This document shows, piece after piece, positions 54,352-63,923 of a DNA stretch of 64,000 nt. Location of the stretch: NCBI GenBank assembly GCA_013368795.1, contig JABFXX010000408.1:32553-96552 (forward strand), given 5' to 3'. The position numbers were made by a program, and so were the translations under genes. The notes under the pieces were generated by a model, which did no database searches, was not told the DNA's origin, and saw nothing but the letters and a program-made list of their open reading frames with translations. Source of the stretch: Kofleriaceae bacterium. Its GTDB lineage: Bacteria > Myxococcota_A > Polyangia > Haliangiales > Haliangiaceae. The first letter of the stretch is position 1. Each line of letters begins with the position of its first letter.

Positions 54352-56138
54352 TTCGTCACCCGCTCGAGGCCGGCCCACAGCTGCCTCGCCGACTCCTTGA
54401 TGACGCGCCAGCGACGAGGGTCTCCCTTGATGATCGACTCGACGAGGTTCTTGGCCTGCACCGGCTCGATATGCGGCGGCAGCGGTGGCACCTCCGGATC
54501 GGTGTATGCCTCGACGACGACCGGCCTGCGCAGCGCCATCGCCTCGTCCCAGCCGCGTGCGATGTCCTCGGGCTTGCGCATGACGATGCCGCCGAGCCCG
54601 AGCGACTGCGCATACGTCGCGAACGAGAACTCGGGCAGCTTCTGCGACGCGTTGAACTTCGGGTCGCCGGCCATCACGCGCTGCTCCCACGTGACCTGGT
54701 TGAGGTCGCCGTTGTTGAGCACGAGCACGACGAAGCGGGGATCCTCCCATTCGCGCCAGTACTTCTCGACGTCGATGAGTACGTTGTTGCCGTTCATCTG
54801 CATCGCGCCATCGCCGGCGCATGCGACGACCGGGCGATCGGGATGGACGAACTTCGCGGCGAGCGCATACGGCAGCGCCGGGCCCATCGTCGCGAGGTTG
54901 CCCGACAGCGACGCCATCATGCCCTCGCGGATACGCAGGTCGCGCGCCCACCAGTTCGTCGACGAGCCGGAGTCCGCGGTCAGGATGCAGTCCGCGGGTA
55001 GGCGCGGCGATAGCTCCCAGAACACGCGCTGCGGGTTCAGCAGGTCGGCCGGCGCCAGCGCGCGGCTCTCGAGGAGCTTCCACCACTCGCACACGGCGGC
55101 CTCGATGCCCTGGCGCCACGCGCGGTCGGTCTTCATCGCCAGCCGCGGCAAGAGCACGCGCAGCGTGTCGGCGGCGTCGCCGTGCAGCAGCACGTCGGCC
55201 GGATAGCGGAGCGCGAGCTTGCGCGGGCTGATGTCGATCTGTACCGCCTTCGCCTGGCCCTCCTTCGGCAGCCACTCCGAGTACGGGAAGCTGGTGCCGA
55301 TCATCAGCAGCGTGTCGCAGTTCTGCATCATCAGGTCGCTCGGCTTGGTGCCGAGGAGGCCGATGCCTCCCGTGACGTAGGGCAGGTCATCGGGCAGCAC
55401 CGCCTTGCCGAGCAGCGCCTTCGAGACGCCTGCGCCGAGCCGGTCGGCGACGGCCGCGACCTCGGCCGATGCGTGGAGCGCGCCCGCACCGACGAGAATC
55501 GCGACCCTCTTGCCGCGATTCAGGATGTCGGCGGCGCGCTCGAGCTCGTCTTCGGATGGCAGGATGCGCGACGACGTGTAGCCGATGCCGGTGTAGATCG
55601 CGCCGTGCTCGCGCGGTGCCGCCTCGATCGCGTCGGCCTCCTGCACGTCGTTGGGAAAGATCACGCACGTCACGCTGCGCGTCGCATGCGCGATCCGCAT
55701 CGCGCGATCGATCAGCGTGCGCGCCTGCGCGGGATGCATGCACGTCTGGCAGAACTGGTGCGCGACATCCTTGAACAGATTCTGGAGGTCGACCTCCTGC
55801 TGGTAGTCGCCGCCGAGCGACATCCGCTTCTGCTGGCCGACGATCGCGACGACGGGTTGGTTGTCCATCGACGCGTCGTAGAGGCCGTTCAGGAGGTGGA
55901 TCGCACCAGGGCCGGACGTCGCCATGCAGACGCCGACCTCGCCCGAGAACTTCGCGTGGGCCGCCGCCATGAATGCGGCGAGCTCCTCGTGCCGGACTTG
56001 CACGAACCGCACGAGATCCGATGCGCGACCGAGCGCACCGAGGAATCCGTTGATCCCGTCGCCCGGGTAGCCGTAGATGGTCCGGACCTTCCACGCGTAG
56101 AGACGTTGCATCACGAAGTCACCGACGGTCTCGCTCAT
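54348..56138 (-). CDS. Thiamine-diphosphate-dependent pyruvate oxidase/decarboxylase-type enzyme
   Basis: ThDP enzyme of 596 residues in the acetolactate synthase/pyruvate oxidase family. The catalytic Glu is in VRHEELAAFMAAAHAK; the ThDP motif is AGDGAMQMNGNN near residue 436 with NNGDLNQV following, typical of pyruvate oxidases (PoxB/SpxB-like). The middle domain (SGVGALHAS-like, AILVGAGAL) may bind FAD. The likely reaction is pyruvate to acetate plus CO2. A GGAGG ribosome-binding site precedes ATG 56138, inside the end of the upstream gene. Downstream is the 2-hydroxyacid dehydrogenase fusion, so the pair could jointly handle lactate and pyruvate. Confidence 0.87.
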   Translation of the reverse strand: MSETVGDFVMQRLYAWKVRTIYGYPGDGINGFLGALGRASDLVRFVQVRHEELAAFMAAAHAKFSGEVGVCMATSGPGAIHLLNGLYDASMDNQPVVAIVGQQKRMSLGGDYQQEVDLQNLFKDVAHQFCQTCMHPAQARTLIDRAMRIAHATRSVTCVIFPNDVQEADAIEAAPREHGAIYTGIGYTSSRILPSEDELERAADILNRGKRVAILVGAGALHASAEVAAVADRLGAGVSKALLGKAVLPDDLPYVTGGIGLLGTKPSDLMMQNCDTLLMIGTSFPYSEWLPKEGQAKAVQIDISPRKLALRYPADVLLHGDAADTLRVLLPRLAMKTDRAWRQGIEAAVCEWWKLLESRALAPADLLNPQRVFWELSPRLPADCILTADSGSSTNWWARDLRIREGMMASLSGNLATMGPALPYALAAKFVHPDRPVVACAGDGAMQMNGNNVLIDVEKYWREWEDPRFVVLVLNNGDLNQVTWEQRVMAGDPKFNASQKLPEFSFATYAQSLGLGGIVMRKPEDIARGWDEAMALRRPVVVEAYTDPEVPPLPPHIEPVQAKNLVESIIKGDPRRWRVIKESARQLWAGLERVTK

Positions 56139-56665
56139 CGCCAATCCTCCAGCGCTCGAGTGGTGGCCACGGTCGCGATCCCGAAGCCGAGATGTTGCGC
56201 GAGTGCCTGCGCGTGCTGGCTCGCGGGATACGCAGTTGGTTTGTCGGAGAGGCCGAGCAGCGGCACGGTGAGCTCGTCCATGACGATCCACAGTCCGGTG
56301 CCGAACAACGCGCCCTCGAGCAGCACGTGTTTGTTCTTTCCACCGCGGATGACGGCGTAGAGCGCGGCGGTCGCGAAGCCGACTGCGAGGTGGGCGGTCC
56401 ACGACAGCACCGTCTTCGTGCGCGGCGACGGTTCGCGACCGACGACGCGTTCGTAGACGATCCTGCCAAGCGCCTCTGTCGCGCCTTCGTCCGGCTCGTG
56501 CTGCGGACCGAAAGGAGACATCGTGCGCTCGCTCAGAAACACGTCGGTGGGTTTCGATGCGTGTTTCCCCACGAGCGGCGCGGTGATCCTCCGTAGGATC
56601 TCCATCGTCCCCAGTCCGATCGCGCCGCCGACAAGTCCCAGGGCAAGTCGATGTCCGATCTTCAT
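56135..56665 (-). CDS. YagU-like (DUF1440) inner-membrane protein
   Basis: Membrane protein of 176 residues with hydrophobic helices at about 8-20, 88-104 and 118-138 (IGHRLALGLVGGAIGLG; AHLAVGFATAALYAVI; ALFGTGLWIVMDELTVPLLG). The WxxHLxVGxxxAxxYA and GxxxxxxxDExxVPLLGL phrases recall the YagU/DUF1440 family, linked in E. coli to acid resistance. Its stop overlaps the TPP-enzyme start by four bases. The gene belongs to the long operon that begins with GH15. Confidence 0.65.
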   Translation of the reverse strand: MKIGHRLALGLVGGAIGLGTMEILRRITAPLVGKHASKPTDVFLSERTMSPFGPQHEPDEGATEALGRIVYERVVGREPSPRTKTVLSWTAHLAVGFATAALYAVIRGGKNKHVLLEGALFGTGLWIVMDELTVPLLGLSDKPTAYPASQHAQALAQHLGFGIATVATTRALEDWR

Positions 56666-56720
56666 GCAAAGCGTCGATGCACCATGCATTCCGACGCAGC
56701 GCACATGCGATGGCTCCCGA

Positions 56721-57932
56721 TCACGCCGGAGCTGGTTGGACGTGCTCGAGCTGACCGACGCCGACGGTGTTCGCGATCTTGCGGCGGAGCCAGCTCGCAT
56801 GCCGGAGCGCGAAGCGGACGAGCCAGAGGCGAAACTTGCCGCGCCCGGCGAGGATCTGCTCGAGCACGTGCTCGTGAATCGCGACCTGGAGTCGCTGGAT
56901 CCGGCGGGCCGGCGCTTCGCGGCGCGCCTGAACGGCAGCGAGATCGTCGTCGGTGAGTCTGTGCTCGCGCAGTGGCTCGGCGACGCGATTCGCGAGCGCG
57001 ACCGCATCCTGGATGGCGAGGTTGATGCCGACGCCGCCGACCGGCGACATCGCGTGTGCGGCGTCGCCGATGCAGATGAGCCCGGCGCGCCACCACCGCT
57101 CGAGCCGATCGACGACGACCGTCAGGAGCTTGATGTCGTCCCAGCTCGCAAGCGCGCTCGTGCGATCGTCGAGGAACGGCGCGATCTCCGCGAGCCGGCG
57201 GCGGAACGCAGGCAGGCCGCGGGCCTTCACCGCGTCGGTGCCGCCCTTCTCGATCAGGTACGCGCACTGCCAGTAGGTGCCGCGATCGAGCATCACGAGG
57301 AACTGCTGGACGGCGATGATGCCGAGGACCTGGCTCGGATCGCTCGGCAGTTTCGGTAGCTTCATCCACAACACGTCGATAGGCGCGCCGACATCGATGC
57401 GGCGCAGGCCGGCGCGGTCGCGCACGTTCGAATGCCGGCCATCGGCACCGACGACGAGATCGGCGCGCACCTCGAGCGGGCCGTCGGGCGTCCGCGCGAG
57501 CACGCCGGTGATCCGATCGCCCTCCGTCGCCAGGTCCTCGCAGTCCGCCTCCATGATCAACCGGAAGCGCGAATAGCGCTTGGCCTGGCGCGCGACGAAG
57601 TCGAGGAAGTCCCACTGCGGCATCAGCGCGACCTCCTTGCAGTGCGTCGGCAGATCGCGAAAGTCGGGCCCGGGCGCGCGCTCGCCGAGGATCTGGAGGT
57701 CGAGATGATCGATTCGCGTCTGCGGCACGGCCGAGAATTCGTCGAGCGCGCCCAGCTCGTAGACGAGCTCGAGCGTCGACGGATGGATCGTGTCGCCGCG
57801 GAAGTCGCGGAAGAAGTCCGCATGCTTCTCGAGCACGATCACGTCGACGCCGGCGCGGGCGAGGAGCCAGCCCGCGATCATACCGGCGGGGCCGCCGCCG
57901 ACGATGCAGCAGGTCGTCTCGAGCGTCGTCAT
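56721..57932 (-). CDS. FAD-dependent monooxygenase (PHBH family)
   Basis: Flavoprotein monooxygenase of 403 residues. The dinucleotide motif GGGPAGMIAGWLLARAG (12-28), the DG motif DLVVGADGRHSNVR and the GD motif CIGDAAHAMSPVGGVGINLAIQDA are all present. A Cys pair (C8/C9) directly precedes the nucleotide-binding glycines. These enzymes hydroxylate aromatic or polyene substrates using NAD(P)H; no specific substrate is suggested. It overlaps the SDR gene upstream by four bases (ATGA), and is separated from the YagU-like gene by 55 bases. Confidence 0.92.
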   Translation of the reverse strand: MTTLETTCCIVGGGPAGMIAGWLLARAGVDVIVLEKHADFFRDFRGDTIHPSTLELVYELGALDEFSAVPQTRIDHLDLQILGERAPGPDFRDLPTHCKEVALMPQWDFLDFVARQAKRYSRFRLIMEADCEDLATEGDRITGVLARTPDGPLEVRADLVVGADGRHSNVRDRAGLRRIDVGAPIDVLWMKLPKLPSDPSQVLGIIAVQQFLVMLDRGTYWQCAYLIEKGGTDAVKARGLPAFRRRLAEIAPFLDDRTSALASWDDIKLLTVVVDRLERWWRAGLICIGDAAHAMSPVGGVGINLAIQDAVALANRVAEPLREHRLTDDDLAAVQARREAPARRIQRLQVAIHEHVLEQILAGRGKFRLWLVRFALRHASWLRRKIANTVGVGQLEHVQPAPA

Positions 57933-58957
57933 GTGCGCCTCTTCGCGAAGCCAAGCAGCATCGCCGCCGCGGCTGCGCCGAGGACGAGCGTCGACGCCGC
58001 GACCGCCATCACGCCGGTCGCACCGAGCCGCGCCGTGATCGGCGCGATGAAATCGTGATCGCGCGCGCGATCGTCGAAGTCACCGTGCGCGCCGTGATCT
58101 CCGGGAATCGGCTCGAACAGGTTCGAGCGGCGGTTCTTGTCGTTGGGCCGGCCCGCGTGCTGCGCGTCGAGGTGGCGCGCGAGATAGCGGTCCGCGTAGC
58201 TGGGTGCGAGCTTCTGGCCGAATACAGCCTTCACCGACGGCCAGCCGAGATAGATCTCGCGGCGTGGGTGGCGGGCCGCATACGCGATCGCGCGCGCGAT
58301 GATCTCCGGCTGGAAGATCGGCGGTACGGGCTGCGCCTGGAAATCCATGTGGTTCTCGCACCACTTGAACTGCGGCGTGTTCACCGCCGGCAGGTGAACG
58401 CAGGTGAGCTGGACGGCGCTGCCGTCGTGGATCAGCTCGCTGCGGATCGAATCGGTGAATCCGACGATCGCGTGCTTCGCGCCGCAGTACGCCGACTGCA
58501 GCGGGATCGAGCGGTACGCGAGCGCGGAGCCGACCTGCACGATCGTGCCGCGATTGCGAGGCACCATGCGATCGAGCGCCGCGCGCGTTCCCCATACGAA
58601 GCCGAGGTACGTCACGCGCGTGACGCGCTCGAACTCCTCGGGACTCATCGAGCGAAACTTGCCGAATACCGTCGTCATCGCGTTGTTGATCCAGACGTCG
58701 ATCTCGCCGAGCTCGGCCTCGATGCGCTCGGCGGCGACGAATACCTGCGCGGCGTCGGCGACGTCGCATTCGATCGCCAGTGCGGCGCGCGCACCGAGCT
58801 GCGGAAGCTCCTTCTCCGTCGCGGCGAGGCCGTCTCGCCCGCGTGCGAGCACGGCGATCTTCGCACCCGCACGGGCCAGCTCGCGCGCGGTCGCGCGTCC
58901 GACGCCAGCCGTACCGCCGGTGATCACGACAACGGAATCTCGAAGCTCCCTGGTCAT
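57929..58957 (-). CDS. Short-chain dehydrogenase/reductase with C-terminal membrane helix
   Basis: SDR oxidoreductase of 342 residues. The cofactor motif is TGGTAGVGRA (13-22), NNA at about 91, and the catalytic Ser144, Tyr157 and Lys161 (SAYCGAKH). The length and the C-terminal hydrophobic helix (about 315-335) are more than in classical ~250-residue SDRs and suggest membrane association, as in lipid- or sterol-acting SDRs. I start at ATG 58957, overlapping the GH15 stop by one base (TGATG), in preference to the TTG one codon earlier. Confidence 0.9.
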   Translation of the reverse strand: MTRELRDSVVVITGGTAGVGRATARELARAGAKIAVLARGRDGLAATEKELPQLGARAALAIECDVADAAQVFVAAERIEAELGEIDVWINNAMTTVFGKFRSMSPEEFERVTRVTYLGFVWGTRAALDRMVPRNRGTIVQVGSALAYRSIPLQSAYCGAKHAIVGFTDSIRSELIHDGSAVQLTCVHLPAVNTPQFKWCENHMDFQAQPVPPIFQPEIIARAIAYAARHPRREIYLGWPSVKAVFGQKLAPSYADRYLARHLDAQHAGRPNDKNRRSNLFEPIPGDHGAHGDFDDRARDHDFIAPITARLGATGVMAVAASTLVLGAAAAAMLLGFAKRRT

Positions 58958-60756
58958 CAATTTTCCCTCCGCGCGCGCTGCTGTGCGGGCCCGCCGGGCT
59001 CGCCGCTCAGGTTGCGGGCGCTGTTGATCAACGCGACGTGCGAGAACGCCTGTGGGAAGTTCCCGACGAACCGGCGCTGCTCGGGGTCGTACTGCTCGGC
59101 GAGTAGCCCGACGTCGTTGCGCAGCGCGAGCAGGCGCTCGAACAGCGCCTTTGCTTCATCTCGCCGACCCGCCAGGATCAGCGCGTCGACGAGCCAGAAC
59201 GTACAGGCGAGGAACACGCCCTCGTGGCCGGCAATGCCGTCGGCGCGGCCGTTCTCGTCGGTGTGATAGCGCCTGACGAACCCGTCGACGACGAGCTCGC
59301 GGCGGATCGCCTCGATCGTGCCGACGACTCGCGGATCGTCGCCGGGCAGAAAGCCGACGATCGGTACGAGTAACAGGCTCGCGTCGAGTGCCGGCGCGCC
59401 GAACGCCTGCGTGAACGTGCCGCGCTGCCGGTCGAAGCCGCGCTCGCACACTTCCTCGTGCACGCGTGCGCGCAGTGCCTTCCATCGCTCGAGCGGGCCG
59501 GGCGCGCCGCTCTGCTCGACGGCCTTCACCGCCCGGTCGAACGCGGTCCACACCATCACCTTCGAGAACGTCAGCTGCCGGGGCTCGGCGCGGATCTCCC
59601 AGATTCCCTCGTCGGGCTCGCACCAGTTCGACTCGAGCCAGTCGAGGCACGCGTGCTGGACCGTCCACGCGTCCTCGTCGATCGGTGCACCGGCAGCGCG
59701 CGCGACGTACAGCGCATCCATCAGCTCGCCGTAGACGTCGAGCTGGCGCTGGTGGACCGCCGCGTTGCCAATGCGCACCGGTCGCGAGCCCTCGTAGCCG
59801 GGCAGCCAGCCCACCGTGTACTCCTCGACGCGGCGCGTGCCGGTGACGCCGTAGAGGATCTGCAGCTTGTCGGGCTCGCCCGCGACCGCGCGTACGAGCC
59901 ACTCGCGCCACGCGCGTGCTTCGTCGTCGAAGCCCGAGTGAAGGAGCGCCTGCAGCGTGAACGTCGCGTCGCGCAGCCAGCAGTAGCGATAGTCCCAGTT
60001 GCGAACGCCGCCGAGCCCCTCGGGCAGCGACGTCGTCGGCGCGGCGACCAGTCCTCCCGACGGTGCGTACGTCAGCGCCTTCAGCGTGATCAGCGAGCGC
60101 AACGCCGCCTCGCGATAGGGCGCGGTCACCGTCGCGCGTGCGGCCCATTCGTTCCACCAGTGCTCCGTGTCTGCGAGTGCCTCCTCGGGATCCGGTGATG
60201 GCGGACTGTCCTCGTACGAACGGTGCCAGGTCAGCGTGAACGGAACGCGATCGCCGGGCTCGACGAGCACCTCGCGTGAGATCGTCCCGTCGCAAACCCC
60301 GAGCTCGATCGGGCTCGCTAGCACGAGCGCGTCGTCGCCGGCGATCGCGTGGAGGCGTCTACCCTCGCGCCGGAACCACGGCACGATCGATCCGTAGTCG
60401 TAGCGGATCACGAGCTCGACCTGCACCGGCACGCGCCCGCGCACGCCCTCGACGATTCGCACCAGATCCGGTGCGCGCCCGCGGAGCGGCATGAAGTCGA
60501 TCACCCGCACGCAGCCGTCCTCGCTCTCCATCTCGGTCTCGAGGATCAGCGTCACGCCTCGGTACCGACGGCTCACGCGGCGCAGCTCGCCGCGCGGTGC
60601 GACGAGCCAGCGCCCGTGCTGCGGGGCTCCGAGCATTGCGGAGAAACATGCGGGCGAGTCGAACCGTGGAACGCACATCCAGTCGACCGAGCCGGAGCGC
60701 GCGATCAGGGCGCTCGTGTGCGTATCGCCGACCAGCGCGTAGTCCTCGATACGCAT
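58957..60756 (-). CDS. Glycoside hydrolase family 15 protein (glucoamylase/trehalase-like)
   Basis: Cytoplasmic (no signal peptide) glycosidase of 599 residues. It opens MRIEDYALVGDTHTSALIARSGSVDWMCVPRFDSPACF, the typical GH15 N-terminus, and has the (alpha/alpha)6 barrel segments LPEGLGGVRNWDYRYCWLRDATFTLQAL (about 250) and the C-terminal HEGVFLACTFWLVDAL with ALINSARNLSG. Bacterial relatives act as trehalases or glucoamylases; which one cannot be told here. It is the first gene of a six-gene operon with oxidoreductases. Confidence 0.93.
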   Translation of the reverse strand: MRIEDYALVGDTHTSALIARSGSVDWMCVPRFDSPACFSAMLGAPQHGRWLVAPRGELRRVSRRYRGVTLILETEMESEDGCVRVIDFMPLRGRAPDLVRIVEGVRGRVPVQVELVIRYDYGSIVPWFRREGRRLHAIAGDDALVLASPIELGVCDGTISREVLVEPGDRVPFTLTWHRSYEDSPPSPDPEEALADTEHWWNEWAARATVTAPYREAALRSLITLKALTYAPSGGLVAAPTTSLPEGLGGVRNWDYRYCWLRDATFTLQALLHSGFDDEARAWREWLVRAVAGEPDKLQILYGVTGTRRVEEYTVGWLPGYEGSRPVRIGNAAVHQRQLDVYGELMDALYVARAAGAPIDEDAWTVQHACLDWLESNWCEPDEGIWEIRAEPRQLTFSKVMVWTAFDRAVKAVEQSGAPGPLERWKALRARVHEEVCERGFDRQRGTFTQAFGAPALDASLLLVPIVGFLPGDDPRVVGTIEAIRRELVVDGFVRRYHTDENGRADGIAGHEGVFLACTFWLVDALILAGRRDEAKALFERLLALRNDVGLLAEQYDPEQRRFVGNFPQAFSHVALINSARNLSGEPGGPAQQRARREN

Positions 60757-60806
60757 GCCGGATCTTCGTGCAAACCACGATCCGGCAGCCGCGCGCTACG
60801 CGCTGC

Positions 60807-61094
60807 TCACGTCGGCTTTTTGAGGACGCGGAACCGGTAGATGCCCGTCGTGTGGCCGTCGGAGAAATGGATACCGACCCCATAATTTCCGACGAGGCTC
60901 ATGTCGGTCACCGTGATGTCCTCGGGAACCGTCTTCGGATCGAGCAGTCGCTCGCCCGTCGCCTCGCTCTGGCAGTTCGCGCACGTGCACATGATTCGCA
61001 GCTCGCGAGCTGTCCAGACGTCCTCCACTCCCTCGTCCCAAACAAACCGCACCTCGCGCTTACCGAGGCCGACGATCTCGAGAGGCATGGGCAT
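60807..61094 (-). CDS. DUF971 domain protein
   Basis: Protein of 95 residues matching DUF971 (a small beta-rich zinc-binding domain also at the N-terminus of gamma-butyrobetaine hydroxylases). It shows the Cys pair in MCTCANC and the closing [21 protein letters not shown]. In many bacteria it sits near iron-sulfur carrier genes; no such genes are seen here. The next gene upstream is 15 bases away. A start at Met3 is possible. Confidence 0.88.
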   Translation of the reverse strand: MPMPLEIVGLGKREVRFVWDEGVEDVWTARELRIMCTCANCQSEATGERLLDPKTVPEDITVTDMSLVGNYGVGIHFSDGHTTGIYRFRVLKKPT

Positions 61095-61109
61095 GCGGCC
61101 CGTATACCA

Positions 61110-61610
61110 CTACAGGGCAGGGTAGGGCTCCGCCCGATGGTGACGGAGCTTGTCGTCCGCGAGCACGCCGCCGACGATGCCGTACACCGCGTGGCCGATC
61201 AGCGTGCCGATCCACGTCGACGGCTTGGTCACGATCTCGAACGACGAGGTCACCGCGATGGGCAAGTAGAAGATCATCATCAGGAGCCACAGCCCCAGTC
61301 CCACGACCAGGCCCTTCCACCACCGCATCCGGTCGGTGGACCACACCGCAAACCCCATCCACAGCGCGCCGTACGCGAAGAAGATCGGAATCGCCGCGAT
61401 CACCACGCCGGGCTCGACGACGCGCATCCCGACCGACCGCATCAGCACGCCCGTCACGATCGCCAGCGGCAGGGGCACCTTCAGCGGCGATGCGCCGATC
61501 ACGTAGTCGAGGAACATCACCAGGCTCATCGCCAGCGTCGCGATCGCGCCGTACTCCATGCCCCGCACGAACCGCCTCGATGAGTCCTTCATGCACATCA
61601 GGGCATGCAT
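61110..61610 (-). CDS. Four-helix membrane protein of unknown function
   Basis: Integral membrane protein of 166 residues with about four hydrophobic helices (ATLAMSLVMFLDYVIGA; PGVVIAAIPIFFAYGALWMGFAVW; LVVGLGLWLLMMIFYLPIAV; WIGTLIGHAVYGIVGGVLA). No catalytic motif is evident. Starts at residue 1, 5 or 7 are possible (MHALMCM). It is probably co-transcribed with the DUF971 gene. The divergent DNA methyltransferase gene begins 29 bases away. Confidence 0.75.
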   Translation of the reverse strand: MHALMCMKDSSRRFVRGMEYGAIATLAMSLVMFLDYVIGASPLKVPLPLAIVTGVLMRSVGMRVVEPGVVIAAIPIFFAYGALWMGFAVWSTDRMRWWKGLVVGLGLWLLMMIFYLPIAVTSSFEIVTKPSTWIGTLIGHAVYGIVGGVLADDKLRHHRAEPYPAL

Positions 61611-61639
61611 CGGTCGTTCCGACGACGTAGAGTGCGCGC

Positions 61640-62905
61640 GTGCCGCGTCAACGTCGTTCGCTGTCCATGCCTCGCACCGCGGGCCGTATCCATCGCGATG
61701 GCCTGACGTCGACGGCGACCGTCCTCGTCGAGGCGCTCGAAGCCGCCCAGACGGACAAAGAGACGGCCGACACGCTCACCCATCCGTTCCATACGTATCC
61801 CGCGCGCCTCCACCCCGCGACGGCCAAGATCCTCGTCGAATTCGTCGGCGAGGACGCCAAGCGCAACCAGGCCATCCTCGATCCGTTCTGCGGCTCGGGC
61901 ACCGTCCTTGTCGAGGCCCGCGCAAACGGCCTGCGCGCCATCGGCACCGACCTCAATCCGCTCGCCACCCTCGTCGCCCGCGCCAAGACCTGGACCGTAC
62001 CGCCCAAGAAGCGCAACCAGCTTCGCTCGGTTGGCCACGCGATCGCCGGTGCCGCCCTCGCCGCCGGCAAGGCCGCCCGCCGCTCCGGTACCGACACGGC
62101 CCCTCTCCGCCGCGTCGCGGGCTTCGATCCCAACGCACGCAACCGCCGCCTCGCCGCCTGGTTCGCCCCTCACGTCCGTCGCGAGCTCGAAGATCTGGCC
62201 GCCCGCCTCGACGAGCTCGCCACCGAGGACGCCGAGCTCGCCTCGATCCTCACCGCGTGCCTCTCGGCCATCCTCTACAAGGTCTCGTCGCGCACCTCCG
62301 ACACCGATCCCACCTGGACCGATCGCAACGTCGCGCGCGGCCAGGCCACTCGCCTCTTCGGCCAGCGCGTCGAGCTCCTCGTCGCCGGCCTCGACGATCT
62401 CGCCAAGGTCCACGCGCCTCTCCCCGAGGTCCACGAGCTCGACATCCGCAAGCTCTCCACCGTCGTCCCCGACGGCACCGTCGCGGGCGTGGTCACTTCA
62501 CCTCCGTATGCCGGCACCTACGACTACGCCGAGCACCAGCGCCTCCGCTTCGACTTCCTCGGCCTTCGCCACCGCGACCTCGATGCCGGCGAGCTCGGCT
62601 CGCGCCGCTCGTTCGAGGCCGACCCTCACGAGGCCAACCGTCGCTGGAAGAAGGCGCTCGCGGGCAGCATCGAGAAGATCGCCGCGACCCTCGTCCCGGG
62701 CGGTGCCGCCGCGATCGTCATCGGTGACTCCGTCGCGAAGGGCCGCGCGATGTTCGCGCTCGACGACGTGCGCGAGGCGCTGCCCGGTGACCTCGTGATC
62801 GAGGCGTGGGCGTCCCAGGAGCGGCCGATGCTCGGTACCGTCGAGCGACGCGCGTTCGGGGACCGCCCGAAGGCCGAGCACATCGTGCTGCTCCGACGCG
62901 CGTGA
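61640..62905 (+). CDS. Orphan DNA methyltransferase (SPPY-type)
   Basis: Adenine/cytosine-N4-type DNA methyltransferase of 421 residues. The SAM-binding motif is DPFCGSGTVLVEA (81-93) and the catalytic motif is SPPY (287-290, VTSPPYAGTYDYAEH), typical of the N6-adenine/N4-cytosine family; SPPY favours N4-cytosine or tRNA guanine-like targets. The domain order matches a TRM11/UPF0020-like fold with an inserted helical segment. GTG 61640 or ATG 61667 could be the start. No restriction endonuclease gene is adjacent, so it is an orphan regulatory or epigenetic enzyme. Confidence 0.8.
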   Translation: MPRQRRSLSMPRTAGRIHRDGLTSTATVLVEALEAAQTDKETADTLTHPFHTYPARLHPATAKILVEFVGEDAKRNQAILDPFCGSGTVLVEARANGLRAIGTDLNPLATLVARAKTWTVPPKKRNQLRSVGHAIAGAALAAGKAARRSGTDTAPLRRVAGFDPNARNRRLAAWFAPHVRRELEDLAARLDELATEDAELASILTACLSAILYKVSSRTSDTDPTWTDRNVARGQATRLFGQRVELLVAGLDDLAKVHAPLPEVHELDIRKLSTVVPDGTVAGVVTSPPYAGTYDYAEHQRLRFDFLGLRHRDLDAGELGSRRSFEADPHEANRRWKKALAGSIEKIAATLVPGGAAAIVIGDSVAKGRAMFALDDVREALPGDLVIEAWASQERPMLGTVERRAFGDRPKAEHIVLLRRA

Positions 62906-63005
62906 CGTGACTTTGGATCGCGGTCTCCAGACCGAGGCTTCCGGGTCACAGGCCTGCCAAGAAATGAGCGTTGGAACGCGCGTTCAATTGGTGTACGACC
63001 GCGAC

Positions 63006-63854
63006 ATGGGGAAACTTCGCGCTCTTGCTATTGGCTTGTTTGCGCTGGCGGCTTGCGGCAGCGACCACGGCGGCACTCCTGACTCGGGGATCATGGTGAC
63101 CAAGGACGCCGCGGTCGACGCGAAGGTCTACATGGACGCACCGCCGCCCCAGTACGACTTCACGTGTATGAGCAACCCGGCACCGGCAGACGGCCAGGCG
63201 CCGGCAGACATCACGCTGTCGGGTACCGTGCAGGAGATCTCGGTCAACCCTGTGGCGATGACCGCGTCGATCGATCCGGTTGCGGGCGCAACGCTGAACG
63301 CGTGCAAGGCGGGCGCGGCGAACTGCGCTGCAGGCAACAAGCTCGCCGGTCCCGCGACCTCCGCGACGGATGGAACCTGGTCACTAGGTCCAATCGCTAC
63401 GAGCACGAATCCGGTCGACGGGTACATGACCCTGACGAAGGCGACCTACAAGAACGTCAACATCTTCCCGCCGCAGGCGCTGATCGCGAGCCAGGCGATG
63501 ATTCCTGCGCTGACGTTCAAGACCACCACCTTTCAGCTGCTCGTCGGCGCTCTCCAGATCGATCAGCAGGCGGCGAACGGGACGATGGCGGTCTTCGTCA
63601 CCGACTGTGCAAACACGCCGGTCGATGGTGCAACGGTCACCGTGAAGCAGGGCGGCAACGACGTTCAGGGCACCACCGACTTCGACGCCGGTGCGTTCGA
63701 TGCGATGGGCGCTGGCGTACATCTCGTCTTCAACGTCCCGCCCGGCGACACCGAGGTCGCTGCGACGCTCGGTAGTCAGACGTTCCGTGCCCACGTCGTC
63801 AAGGTCGTCGCCGACGAGATGACCGAGACGATCGTCCGCCCCGGCTACTTCTGA
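63006..63854 (+). CDS. Lipoprotein with carboxypeptidase-regulatory-like domain
   Basis: Lipoprotein of 282 residues (MGKLRALAIGLFALAAC, Cys17) with an Asp/Gly-rich linker and beta-rich mature domains (DITLSGTVQEISVNPVAMTASIDPVAGATLNAC; NTPVDGATVTVKQGGNDVQGTTDFDAGAFDA, which looks like a CarboxypepD_reg-like module). Function unknown; probably a surface-exposed structural or binding protein. Upstream 33 codons are open but precede the signal peptide, so ATG 63006 is the start. Confidence 0.75.
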   Translation: MGKLRALAIGLFALAACGSDHGGTPDSGIMVTKDAAVDAKVYMDAPPPQYDFTCMSNPAPADGQAPADITLSGTVQEISVNPVAMTASIDPVAGATLNACKAGAANCAAGNKLAGPATSATDGTWSLGPIATSTNPVDGYMTLTKATYKNVNIFPPQALIASQAMIPALTFKTTTFQLLVGALQIDQQAANGTMAVFVTDCANTPVDGATVTVKQGGNDVQGTTDFDAGAFDAMGAGVHLVFNVPPGDTEVAATLGSQTFRAHVVKVVADEMTETIVRPGYF

Positions 63855-63923
63855 TTCGTAGCGGCGCTCCGTCGCCGCCCTCAGTTCGCCTCACGTCGCC
63901 GAAGCGTGCTATCTCCCTCGGCC

